Assembly: GCA_022787165.1 (NCBI GenBank)
Contig: JALFVL010000042.1
Span: forward strand, 1-64,000
Length of the DNA stretch: 64,000 nt
Direction: 5' to 3'
Origin: Clostridiales bacterium
Lineage (GTDB): Bacteria; Bacillota; Clostridia; Christensenellales; Aristaeellaceae
The translations under genes were made by a program, and so were the position numbers. Of this stretch, positions 1 through 7,113 are shown one piece after another. The notes below the pieces were generated by a model that was not told the origin of the DNA, searched no databases, and saw only the letters and a list, made by a program, of their open reading frames with translations. How positions within the stretch are numbered: the first letter of the stretch is position 1; each line of letters opens with the position of its first letter.

Positions 1-75
1 TGGCACCTCCAATGGGAATCGAACCCATGATTTTGCCTTGAGAGGGCAACGTCTTAACCGCTTGACCATGGAGGC
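1..75 (-). tRNA. tRNA-Glu (CTC)
   Basis: Read on the minus strand this is a complete cloverleaf: a 7-bp acceptor stem, anticodon stem TTGCC/GGCAA around the loop CTCTCAA (anticodon CTC, glutamate), a T arm with TTCGATT, discriminator G and an encoded CCA end at bases 1-3. It is followed three bases upstream in transcript terms by tRNA-Gln, and the two are probably one transcript from the promoter at 177-205. More tRNA genes may lie beyond the window edge. Confidence 0.95.
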
Positions 76-78
76 AGA

Positions 79-152
79 TGGCTGGGGAACTAGGATTCGA
101 ACCTAGACAATACGAGTCAGAGTCGTAGGTGCTGCCGTTACACAATTCCCCA
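79..152 (-). tRNA. tRNA-Gln (CTG)
   Basis: The minus strand folds as a tRNA with acceptor TGGGGAA/TTCCCCA, anticodon stem TACGA/TCGTA enclosing the loop CTCTGAC (anticodon CTG, glutamine), a TTCGAAT T loop, discriminator G and encoded CCA. It is the first gene of the tRNA-Gln/tRNA-Glu pair. Confidence 0.95.
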
Positions 153-176
153 ATGGATGTCTCAGCGACGAAAGAA

Positions 177-205
177 ATTATACCAGACCTTTCTGTCGCT
201 GTCAA
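177..205 (-). promoter_or_regulatory. Consensus sigma-A promoter of the tRNA pair
   Basis: On the minus strand TTGACA (200-205) and TATAAT (177-182) are separated by exactly 17 bases. Both hexamers match consensus perfectly, as expected for a strongly expressed stable-RNA operon. It lies in the gap between the helicase gene stop (238) and tRNA-Gln. Confidence 0.9.
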
Positions 206-237
206 CCCCATTTTTGAAAAAAGCTGTCGGTTTCTGT

Positions 238-2019
238 TTATGGTTGTTTATCGCCCTCCACGACATACTGCGCCAGCAGGCGCTCGATGTGCGCTCTGGC
301 GGCGCGCTGCGCCCGCTGCGCATCCTCCATGTCCTGCATCGGATCGCCCATCAGCGCGACAAACTGACTGACCTTGAGGCCCAGCGCATCCTGCATGTCC
401 CTGTCAGAGCCCTGCGGCGCGACAAGATAGTAGCAGAGAATCGAGTCCTTCTGCCCCATGCGGTGCGCTCGATCCTCCGCCTGGGAATGCACGGCGGGCG
501 ACCAATCGAGTTCGCCGAAGACGACGCAGCTGGCCCGCTGCAAATTGAGTCCCGCAGCCGAGCGCAGCGAAATGATGCACAGCGCCGTCTCGCCGCTCAT
601 AAAGCGCTCGACGGAGCGTTCCTTGCCCTCTCCCGTCTCCCGACCCGTGATAAACGCAGGCTTGTAGGCGTCCAGCTCCGTTTGGTAGATATCCATGACG
701 GCATGATGATGAGCAAACAGCAGCACGCGCTCCCCATTGTCCAGGAGCGCGCGCACAAAGGCCGCAACAAATGGCGCCTTCGCGATGCCCGTCGCCTGCC
801 GTTCTCCACGGCTGATCTGTTCCTCCAGCAGTGCTCGCTCCCTGGCGTCCGGGTGCAGCGAGGCGAGGCTGCCCAACCGCTCCATGACGGGCCGCATCAG
901 CTCGCGATATACGCGGTCATCCGAATCAATCTCCTGCACAAGACGCCGCTTGGGCGGCAGCTCGCGCAGCACCTCCTGCTTCGTCCGGCGCAGGATCAGT
1001 CCCTCGCGCCGCAGATGCTCGCCCAGCAGTGCCGGATCGCGAACGATGTGGTTGCCGTAGCCGTCGCACCACTCGCGCGTGAAGCTCTCCCAATCACCCA
1101 GGCAATGAAAATCGAGGATGTTGACGACATTCCATATCTCTGCGCCGCGGTTGTAAATTGGCGTACCGGAGAGACCGATCACCCGCTCGCAGCGCTCGGC
1201 CAGCAGGCTCGCCGCCGAATACTTCTCCGTGCCGGCGCGGCGAAGCTCCTGCATCTCATCAAACACCACCGCGCGAAATCCCATCTGCGGCAGCACGGTC
1301 TTCCAGCCCCGCAGGAGAAGGTAATGGATGATGTAAACATCCGCCTCCGGCGGCGCATACGGCTTCAGGCCCGTGAGCACGCTGATGCGCGGCCGCTTCC
1401 CGTTTACGCGCAGAAAGCGCGCCGTCTCCGCCTGCCAGTTGCGTACAAGATGCGGCGGCACAACAAGAAGCGCCGGCAGTTCCCCCGTCGAGGCCAGGCA
1501 GGCCAGCGCCTGCACGGTCTTCCCCAGGCCCATCTCGTCGGCCAGGAGCGCGCGCGGATTGGCCAGCAGGAAGGAAAGCCCTTCCTTCTGAAACTCGCGC
1601 AGCTCGCCGGCAAAGCTGCCCTCCGGCGGCGTGCAGCGCCGAGGCAGCTTCATGGCCTGCTCGCGCGCGAGCGCATGCCTGCGCGCCTCCTCCAGCGTCC
1701 TCGTCCAGAGCGCCCGGTCTCGCGGAGCGATCTCCAGCGGATAGCGCAGCATCAGCCAATTGACCTCGCCGACGATCCGCCGGTTCGCCGTAAAGCGCGC
1801 CTCGCCCCGCCTGCGCTCACTGCCGGGGAAAAGACGCTTGGCCATCTCCGTCACGCAGGGCTCACCCTTGATCGTCCAGCATTTGCTGCGCCGGTTGTAA
1901 GAGAGCGTACCGTAGACATGCCCGCCTGCGGGCACATCGCGAAGATAGCCCGGCAGGCGCTGCGTATCCATCTCCATGCCGTTTTCCACGCCGCTCTCCT
2001 CCTTTTCTTCCCTGTTCAT
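238..2019 (-). CDS. SNF2-family DEXH helicase
   Basis: This is a 593-residue superfamily 2 ATPase of the SNF2/SWI2 type, which translocates on double-stranded DNA. Visible motifs are Walker A DEMGLGKT (about residue 161), motif Ia VVPPHLVRNW, motif II FDEMQ (DEMQ in place of DEAH), motif III GLSGTP and motif VI AEDRAHRMGQ. There are about 150 N-terminal residues without a recognised domain. The start at 2019 is chosen because its ATG overlaps the stop of the upstream nuclease gene (ATGA), implying translational coupling; an in-frame ATG at 2037 is also possible. The pairing with a small nuclease resembles helicase/nuclease gene pairs common in phages and defence islands. That functional role is inference. 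Confidence 0.85.
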   Translation of the reverse strand: MNREEKEESGVENGMEMDTQRLPGYLRDVPAGGHVYGTLSYNRRSKCWTIKGEPCVTEMAKRLFPGSERRRGEARFTANRRIVGEVNWLMLRYPLEIAPRDRALWTRTLEEARRHALAREQAMKLPRRCTPPEGSFAGELREFQKEGLSFLLANPRALLADEMGLGKTVQALACLASTGELPALLVVPPHLVRNWQAETARFLRVNGKRPRISVLTGLKPYAPPEADVYIIHYLLLRGWKTVLPQMGFRAVVFDEMQELRRAGTEKYSAASLLAERCERVIGLSGTPIYNRGAEIWNVVNILDFHCLGDWESFTREWCDGYGNHIVRDPALLGEHLRREGLILRRTKQEVLRELPPKRRLVQEIDSDDRVYRELMRPVMERLGSLASLHPDARERALLEEQISRGERQATGIAKAPFVAAFVRALLDNGERVLLFAHHHAVMDIYQTELDAYKPAFITGRETGEGKERSVERFMSGETALCIISLRSAAGLNLQRASCVVFGELDWSPAVHSQAEDRAHRMGQKDSILCYYLVAPQGSDRDMQDALGLKVSQFVALMGDPMQDMEDAQRAQRAARAHIERLLAQYVVEGDKQP

Positions 2020-2384
2020 GGCAGGCTGATGCCCCACAGCCGCTCCAGACAGACCATGTATATGCGCTTTCCGGCGGCCATTCTGGGCAGATTGACACCA
2101 CGGGGCGCGACAACGACCAACGATTCCACCTGCGGGCAGGCCGCATAGCGCAGAAGCTGCCTGTGCAGCGCGCCGCGTGCCGGCCGGCTCTTCTTGACCT
2201 CCACCCCCACGCCGCCAGCCATAAAGTCGATGCGGCAGCGCGGCGCAAGCGTGACCTCGTGGCGCGCCTGCAGCCCTGCCTTGCTGAGGGCTTCGGCGAT
2301 CAGGCCATGCAGCTCCGCCTCCTCGCAGACCGCCGGGCAGCGAATGGTCTCAAGCGCCTGAATCACACGCTCCGTCTCCTCCAT
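2016..2384 (-). CDS. PD-(D/E)XK-like nuclease (122 aa)
   Basis: This small protein contains RIDFMAGGVGVEVKKS, which fits the D-x(n)-(E/Q)xK core of PD-(D/E)XK (restriction-like, VRR-NUC type) nucleases, with Asp in RIDF and Glu and Lys in EVKK. The start at 2384 has a purine-rich ribosome binding site (AGGGAGGGAAGAGG) directly upstream; an open frame extends to 2507 but lacks one. Its stop codon overlaps the start of the SNF2 helicase gene, so the two are co-translated and probably act together on DNA. The family call rests on the short motif and size, so it is likely but not certain. Confidence 0.65.
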   Translation of the reverse strand: MEETERVIQALETIRCPAVCEEAELHGLIAEALSKAGLQARHEVTLAPRCRIDFMAGGVGVEVKKSRPARGALHRQLLRYAACPQVESLVVVAPRGVNLPRMAAGKRIYMVCLERLWGISLP

Positions 2385-2410
2385 CCTCTTCCCTCCCTGC
2401 CTCGACGGGT

Positions 2411-2439
2411 ATTGTAGCACAGGCGGCGAACAGGAGCAA
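2411..2439 (-). promoter_or_regulatory. Promoter of the nuclease/helicase operon
   Basis: On the minus strand TTGCTC (2434-2439) and TACAAT (2411-2416) are spaced by 17 bases and lie 27 bases upstream of the nuclease start codon. Confidence 0.65.
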
Positions 2440-2478
2440 GCGAAACCGCCAAAAGACGCGCTTCTTCCGCCTTTTCTC

Positions 2479-2507
2479 TTGCATCTGCGCCCGTTTTGCG
2501 GTATCAT
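2479..2507 (+). promoter_or_regulatory. Promoter of the L,D-transpeptidase-like gene
   Basis: TTGCAT (2479-2484) and TATCAT (2502-2507) are separated by 17 bases, placing transcription start near 2514, just before the start codon at 2531. It is back to back with the minus-strand promoter at 2411-2439. Confidence 0.65.
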
Positions 2508-2530
2508 GGAGACTGTAAAAGGATCGTTCC

Positions 2531-3925
2531 ATGAAGCTGAAAGGAGCCTGTCTCAAAATGAAGCAACTACGTTCCGCGTTGGCGCTGGCCCTGTGCATCG
2601 CCGCCGCGCATAGCTCCGTCGCGCTGGCCGCTTCCGGCGACGCCCCCTCCGTCACCCTCACCGTCCCCAAATCTGCGGTGGTGAGCGGCACGGAAAGCAG
2701 CCTGACTGTCAAATCCAGCCTGCCCGGCTTTCTGACGCTTCGTCTGCTCGACACCGCCGGCAATGAGGTCGTCACGCTGCTGGATGGTGAAGAGATTCAT
2801 TCCAAGGAAAACTCGCTGAACGTGCTCCTCTCCGATGAGGAAGGCGAGTCCCTGGCGGCAGGCGCCTACACGGTCGACGCCGTCGTCGTCAGCCAGTATG
2901 GCGTCTCTTCCAAGAATGCAACCGGCAAGCTGACGCTCGAAGAGCCGGAACCGGAAGAAGAGGAAGCAGAGGAAGAAGAGGAAGAAGAAGAAGAAGAAGA
3001 GGAAGAGACGAAGGCGGGCAGCACGTCCACCTCTGCACCCTCTACCGGCAAGGCTTCCTCCGCATCGTCCTCGACCGCCAGCAAATCCACCGGCACCGTG
3101 CTCACCTATGGAGCCGGCAGCTTCACCACGGGCGAAGAGGGCTATGCGATTGGCGTGGGCGTCGGCGATACCGCCGAGCAGACCGACGCCGGCTACTGGG
3201 GCCTGACATCCGATGCGACGGACGCGGAAATCTGGGCCGCGATCACGCGCCAGATGATCTCCGTCGACGTTGGCGAAAACGAATCCGCCTACATCTATAA
3301 TTCCCCGTATGATGGTCGTACCCGGCTGGGCACCGTCAACGGCCTGTCCCAGGGCCTCAACGTCATTAAGAACCGCGACGACGGCTGGAGCCTCGTGGAG
3401 GCCTTCCGCAATGAGGACGGCGCGTTTGTCCGCGGCTACATCCGCACGAAGACGCTGCGTCAGGTCGATCCGAATACGACCTATGGCATCGTCATTGACA
3501 AGAGTGAGCAGACCCTGACCGTCTTCAAGGACGGGCAGCGCATCGGCTCCTGTAAAATCTCCACCGGTCTGGCGACGGCCAAATACATGCACCGTGAGAC
3601 GCCTGCCGGCGAATACATTACGGTCACCCGCCGCGGCACCTACGAGTATTATGGTATGGGCTACACCAAGTACACCATCCGCATCAGCGGCAGCTATTAC
3701 CTCTGCGAAATCCCGACGACTAAAAAGAACGGCTCGGACTTCTCCCTGCTCAGTGACAGCCTCGGCGAGAAGGCCACCCGCGGCAGCATCTGCATCGCGC
3801 ATGAGGCCTCGACGGACGGCGGCATCAATGCCGAGTGGATCTGGAACATGACCGACGAAAACAAGAAGGTCAAGGTGCTCATCTTCGACGACAAGCCCCG
3901 CACCGATGTGCCCACCGCCGGCTGA
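2531..3925 (+). CDS. Secreted L,D-transpeptidase-like protein with altered active site
   Basis: The 464-residue protein has a signal peptide (positively charged start, then a hydrophobic stretch ending VALAA near residue 34), an Ig-like region, an almost pure glutamate stretch (about residues 138-158), a Ser/Thr/Ala-rich linker, an SH3b-like segment (about 240-315) and a C-terminal YkuD domain (about 322-455). YkuD enzymes cross-link or anchor proteins to peptidoglycan using a Cys in the motif S/T-H-G-C-I-R. Here the aligned stretch is TRGSICIAHEA (residues 416-426): the His is Arg, the Cys is Ser419, and a Cys appears two places later (421). Catalysis may be lost or relocated. The start at 2531 has AAGGA at good spacing; 2558 is an alternative. 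A terminator follows at 3956. Confidence 0.85.
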   Translation: MKLKGACLKMKQLRSALALALCIAAAHSSVALAASGDAPSVTLTVPKSAVVSGTESSLTVKSSLPGFLTLRLLDTAGNEVVTLLDGEEIHSKENSLNVLLSDEEGESLAAGAYTVDAVVVSQYGVSSKNATGKLTLEEPEPEEEEAEEEEEEEEEEEEETKAGSTSTSAPSTGKASSASSSTASKSTGTVLTYGAGSFTTGEEGYAIGVGVGDTAEQTDAGYWGLTSDATDAEIWAAITRQMISVDVGENESAYIYNSPYDGRTRLGTVNGLSQGLNVIKNRDDGWSLVEAFRNEDGAFVRGYIRTKTLRQVDPNTTYGIVIDKSEQTLTVFKDGQRIGSCKISTGLATAKYMHRETPAGEYITVTRRGTYEYYGMGYTKYTIRISGSYYLCEIPTTKKNGSDFSLLSDSLGEKATRGSICIAHEASTDGGINAEWIWNMTDENKKVKVLIFDDKPRTDVPTAG

Positions 3926-3955
3926 TTCCGCCGGATAAAACACCCCAACAATCAG

Positions 3956-3992
3956 GCAGCCGCATGACGGACAATCATGCGGCTGCTCTTTT
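3956..3992 (+). terminator. Intrinsic terminator after the transpeptidase-like gene
   Basis: An 11-bp perfect stem GCAGCCGCATG/CATGCGGCTGC (3956-3966 and 3976-3986) is followed by CTTTTC. It is between convergent genes, so it may also stop transcription of the barnase/barstar operon, although the minus strand lacks a T run. Confidence 0.8.
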
Positions 3993-4050
3993 CTGTTTTC
4001 TCTGCCGGAGCCTTCCACAAAAGAGAGGAGCATCCGGCCCATTTAGGGCA

Positions 4051-4326
4051 TCAGGCCCCGGCTTCGCGCACGTGCAGCCCGGGATTGGCCTGCTGTGCGT
4101 CCTCCAGCACGCGCATGAGCCGCGGCAGAAAAGCCGCCATCTCCGCCGACGGCGCCTCATCCATGTTCAGCGTCAGGCAGGTCTCCTCCGGGTTTTCCGT
4201 CAGGCAGTCAAACAGCGCGTCGAGGTTGCGGCCATAATGAGCCGGCAGGCCGAGCCTGTATTGCAGATAGATGTGCAGCGCCCGCACCGTCTGAATGCAG
4301 CGCAGGTCCAGATCGATCGTCTTCAT
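4051..4326 (-). CDS. Barstar-family ribonuclease inhibitor
   Basis: This 91-residue protein is a barstar homologue, the cytoplasmic inhibitor that blocks the active site of barnase-type RNases. It contains YGRNLDALFDCL, matching barstar's YGENLDALWDCL with both barnase-contacting aspartates (D35 and D39 of barstar), and a later Glu in RVLEDA corresponding to E76. The start at 4326 has GGGGAG seven bases upstream and follows the barnase stop by four bases. It is translated from the same transcript as the toxin, which protects the producing cell. Confidence 0.92.
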   Translation of the reverse strand: MKTIDLDLRCIQTVRALHIYLQYRLGLPAHYGRNLDALFDCLTENPEETCLTLNMDEAPSAEMAAFLPRLMRVLEDAQQANPGLHVREAGA

Positions 4327-4330
4327 CGGT

Positions 4331-4876
4331 TCACTCCCCAAACAGCCAGTCAAAAAGCGCGCCAAGCTCCTGCTCCAGCGACGCCTCCTGCTCAAATCCG
4401 TCGTCCAACATGCCGGAATCATCAACCTCGACCTCGTCAAATGTCGCGTAATGGTCGGCCGTGTAGTAAATCAGCCCGTCATTGGAAAAGACGATGCGCT
4501 CTCCGCCGCGGTAGCCGCCGTCATAGCCGATGTCGCATTCCGTCCAGGTCCGTCCCTTTTCCTGCGGCAGGCTGCCCTCGTAGTTGCCGAACCGGTCGCC
4601 GCCGATCGAGCAGCCCTCAACCACATCCCAAAGGTTGCCCTTCTGGGCGTCCCACCCCAGGCTCCGCGCCTCCTGCTTGGTGATGAAGTTGCCGGGAAGC
4701 ACGCCATAGTCGCACAGATAGACGGCGACCTCCTCCATCGTGTCGTACCATCCGTCCTCCTGTACGGGATGCGCTGCCGCGTCGACGACAATTTTCTCCG
4801 CCAGCGCGGCCGTCATGCTCAACGCCAGCAGCACGGCAGCCAGACAGACCGCCGCCGCGCGTCTGAATCCGCTCAT
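4331..4876 (-). CDS. Secreted barnase-family ribonuclease
   Basis: This is a 181-residue exported guanyl-preferring RNase related to barnase. A signal peptide (ending near AALAE) is followed by a domain that aligns closely with barnase. The catalytic residues are all present: Glu in RTWTECDI (E113), two Arg in GYRGGERIVF (R123, R127) and His in TADHYATF (H142). Beyond the normal barnase C-terminus there is an acidic tail of about 33 residues. The start at 4876 has AGGAGG seven bases upstream; the ATG at 4882 sits too close to it. Barstar follows immediately. Likely roles are extracellular RNA scavenging or interbacterial antagonism; the sequence does not decide between them. Confidence 0.92.
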   Translation of the reverse strand: MSGFRRAAAVCLAAVLLALSMTAALAEKIVVDAAAHPVQEDGWYDTMEEVAVYLCDYGVLPGNFITKQEARSLGWDAQKGNLWDVVEGCSIGGDRFGNYEGSLPQEKGRTWTECDIGYDGGYRGGERIVFSNDGLIYYTADHYATFDEVEVDDSGMLDDGFEQEASLEQELGALFDWLFGE

Positions 4877-4902
4877 TCTCATTCCTCCTTTGTCTGTCTT
4901 CC

Positions 4903-4931
4903 ATTATATCATACGCTTGCCGCTGTGGAAA
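4903..4931 (-). promoter_or_regulatory. Promoter of barnase/barstar
   Basis: TATAAT on the minus strand (4903-4908) has a weak -35 TTTCCA (4926-4931) at 17 bases, 26 bases before the barnase start codon. Confidence 0.6.
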
Positions 4932-4938
4932 TTGATTC

Positions 4939-4967
4939 TTGCGTTTCCCTGCATGCGGATGTATAAT
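4939..4967 (+). promoter_or_regulatory. Promoter of the MATE exporter, with long leader
   Basis: TTGCGT (4939-4944) and TATAAT (4962-4967) are 17 bases apart. The predicted transcript has a GC-rich leader of about 140 bases (4975-5114) in which I recognise no known riboswitch and no terminator-like hairpin with a T run. Confidence 0.65.
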
Positions 4968-5114
4968 TCGAGTGCCATTTGAAGCTGCCAGCCGCAGAAT
5001 ATCCCACAGCGCAGACAGCGCCCGGCCAATTGAAACCATATCGCAGCCGTCCCCGCCCCAACGCCCAGCAGGGCGCTCAAGTTCGCGCGCGGCCGCCGCA
5101 CAGGAGGTACCGAA

Positions 5115-6443
5115 ATGAACAAGGATCTGACAGTCGGAAAGCCGCAAACCGTCCTCTGGCAGTTTTCCCTTCCTCTGCTGGGGAGCGTCCTCTTTCAGCA
5201 GCTCTACAACATCGCCGACAGCTTCGTCGCCGGCAAATTCATCGGAGAGAACGCACTGGCCGCCGTCGGCAACGCCTATGAGATCACGCTGATCTTTATC
5301 GCCTTCGCGTTCGGCAGCAACATCGGCTGCTCGGTCGTCATCTCCCGCCTCTTCGGCGCGCAGAAGCATGCCGACCTCAAAACCGCCGTTTCCACCACGT
5401 TCCTCTCCGTCGCCGTGCTCTGCGCCGCGCTGATGGCAGGCGGCCTGCTGCTGTGCCGGCCCATGCTTGCGCTGATCAACACGCCGCAGGAGCTGATGGC
5501 CGACTGCCGGCTCTACCTGAATATCTATCTGCTCGGCCTGCCGTTCCTCTTCTACTACAACGTCTCGACAGGCATCTTCTCGGCGATGGGCGATTCCCGC
5601 ACGCCCTTCCTCTTCCTTGCCGCCTCCTCGACGAGCAACATCCTCGTGGATATCCTCTTTGTCAAGGCGTTCTCGATGGGCGTCGCCGGCGTTGCCTGGG
5701 CGACCTTCCTGTGCCAGGGCGTCAGCGCGGTGCTCGCCATGCTCGCGCTGCGCAAGCGTCTGCGCACAATTCCGCACGAGGGCAGTCCCCGCCTCTTCTC
5801 CCTGCCGCTCCTCAAAAACATCGTCTCCATCGCGCTGCCCAGCACCCTCCAGCAGAGCTTTGTCTCCGTCGGCAACATCATCATTCAGTCCGTCATCAAC
5901 GGCTACGGCCCCAGTGTCATCGCGGGCTACTCCGCCGCCATCAAGCTCAACAACCTCGTCATCACCAGCCTGACTCAGCTGGGCAACGGCATGAGCAACT
6001 ACACCTCCCAGAATATCGGCGCAGGCCGGCATGAGCGCATCGCCCCCGGCTTCCGCGCCGGTCTCCAGATGGTCTTCCTCGTGCTGGTTCCCGTGCTGCT
6101 GCTCTATGTCGGCTTCCCGGCCCTCCCCGTCAGCGTGTTCATGGATGGCGCAGGCGGCAGCGCCATGCTGACCGGCATCCAGTTCCTGCGCATCGTCGCG
6201 CCGTTCTATCTCGTCGTCTGCATCAAGCTGATCGCCGACGGCGTCCTGCGCGGCGCCGGGCTGATGCGCGAGTTCATGATATCGACGTTCTCCGATCTGC
6301 TGCTTCGCGTCGGGCTGTGCATCGCGTTTTCTTCGCTCTTCGGCGTCGTCGGCATCTGGTGCTCCTGGCCCGTCGGCTGGGCCATCGGCACGGCGATGAG
6401 CTATCTCTTCTATCGCCGCTACCGCAGGTCCATCTCCTGCTGA
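5115..6443 (+). CDS. MATE-family efflux transporter
   Basis: The 442-residue protein is an integral membrane exporter of the multidrug and toxin extrusion family, driven by H+ or Na+ and expected to have 12 membrane helices. The N-terminal segment (VLWQFSLPLLGSVLFQQLYN, then IADSFVAGKFIG) is typical of the clostridial DinF/NorM-like branch. AGGAGG lies nine bases upstream of the start. It is transcribed alone, from its own promoter to a terminator at 6472, and is divergent from the barnase operon. The substrate cannot be read from the sequence. Confidence 0.9.
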   Translation: MNKDLTVGKPQTVLWQFSLPLLGSVLFQQLYNIADSFVAGKFIGENALAAVGNAYEITLIFIAFAFGSNIGCSVVISRLFGAQKHADLKTAVSTTFLSVAVLCAALMAGGLLLCRPMLALINTPQELMADCRLYLNIYLLGLPFLFYYNVSTGIFSAMGDSRTPFLFLAASSTSNILVDILFVKAFSMGVAGVAWATFLCQGVSAVLAMLALRKRLRTIPHEGSPRLFSLPLLKNIVSIALPSTLQQSFVSVGNIIIQSVINGYGPSVIAGYSAAIKLNNLVITSLTQLGNGMSNYTSQNIGAGRHERIAPGFRAGLQMVFLVLVPVLLLYVGFPALPVSVFMDGAGGSAMLTGIQFLRIVAPFYLVVCIKLIADGVLRGAGLMREFMISTFSDLLLRVGLCIAFSSLFGVVGIWCSWPVGWAIGTAMSYLFYRRYRRSISC

Positions 6444-6471
6444 GCCATCCGTTTTTTCCCTTCCCAGCCTC

Positions 6472-6497
6472 CGCCCCTTCGGGCGCGGGGCTTTTTT
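6472..6497 (+). terminator. Terminator after the MATE exporter
   Basis: A GC-rich hairpin (CGCCC/GGGCG with loop CTTC, or GCCCC/GGGGC as the alternative pairing) is followed by six T residues ending near 6497. Confidence 0.7.
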
Positions 6498-6563
6498 CCA
6501 TATTCTGCATGGCAAAGCGCCGCATCTTCCATCCTTTCTCCCGAAATCCTGCACCTATGCGTT

Positions 6564-6599
6564 AAATTTATTGACAGCTCAACAATTTTGCGGTATGAT
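6564..6599 (+). promoter_or_regulatory. Promoter with overlapping MarR-type operator
   Basis: TTGACA (6571-6576) and TATGAT (6594-6599) are 17 bases apart. Overlapping the -35 box and spacer is an imperfect palindrome, AAATTTATTGA (6564-6574) and TCAACAATTTT (6579-6589), 9 of 11 positions symmetric around CAGC. A MarR-family gene starts 35 bases downstream, so this is the likely autoregulatory operator for the whole operon. Confidence 0.75.
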
Positions 6600-6633
6600 A
6601 TCGGGGGGTTGTCCGATGTAAGGAGGGCTTTTT

Positions 6634-7113
6634 ATGATGGACATTGATCGCTTTCTCCACTTTGAGACCATGATCGGCTGCGCAGCCAAGTCCATCCAGC
6701 GGCTCAAGGCCCTGCGGATGGATGCGTTTCATCTGTCCGCCGCGCATACGAGCTGCCTGACCGCCCTCCTGCGCGCCATGCCGGAGGGCCTGACACAGAC
6801 CGGGCTGCGCCATAGCCTGGGCATGGACCGCGCGCAGGTTTCCCGCGTGCTGTCCGGCCTGTGTGAGCGCGGCTATGTCTGCTGCGACGGCTTCGGCTAC
6901 AATCGGCCCTACCGTCTGACGAAGGACGGCCTGCGGGTCTCCCGGGAGATCGACAACGTCATCCGCGAGGTGCTCGGCTACGTCTCCGGCAGCATTCCGC
7001 CCGAGGAAATTGAGCGCTTCTATCAAACCTTCTCCATCATCACAGGGAATCTCTCGCGAGCCGTCGCGCTCTACGGGTGCTCCCCTGAATCCAGCGAGGA
7101 ACAACAGTCATGA
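6634..7113 (+). CDS. MarR-family transcriptional regulator
   Basis: A 159-residue winged-helix dimeric repressor. The winged helix is visible as LTQTGLRHSLGMDRAQVSRV (recognition helix), then LSGLCERGYV and the wing YNRPYRLTKDG. AAGGAGGG precedes tandem ATG codons at 6634 and 6637. Its stop overlaps the start of the alcohol dehydrogenase gene (ATGA at 7110), so it heads a three-gene operon with two oxidoreductases and probably senses an aldehyde, alcohol or related small molecule; the ligand is inference. Confidence 0.88.
   Translation: MMDIDRFLHFETMIGCAAKSIQRLKALRMDAFHLSAAHTSCLTALLRAMPEGLTQTGLRHSLGMDRAQVSRVLSGLCERGYVCCDGFGYNRPYRLTKDGLRVSREIDNVIREVLGYVSGSIPPEEIERFYQTFSIITGNLSRAVALYGCSPESSEEQQS

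Noticed and set aside
157-2148. Long plus-strand open frame opposite the helicase gene, and similar giants at 20394-23765, 39061-42303 (minus) and 53748-55709 (minus)
   Set aside because: They mirror the codon pattern of real genes on the other strand in GC-rich DNA, are rich in Arg, His and Leu without any domain, and lack ribosome binding sites.
4975-5114. Riboswitch in the 140-base leader of the first MATE exporter
   Set aside because: No conserved core of a known riboswitch and no terminator or sequestering hairpin could be identified.
4617-6554. 645-residue minus-strand open frame opposite the MATE exporter and running into the barnase gene
   Set aside because: It is composed of low-complexity Asp/Glu/Ala/Gly sequence antisense to clear membrane helices and overlaps two real genes.
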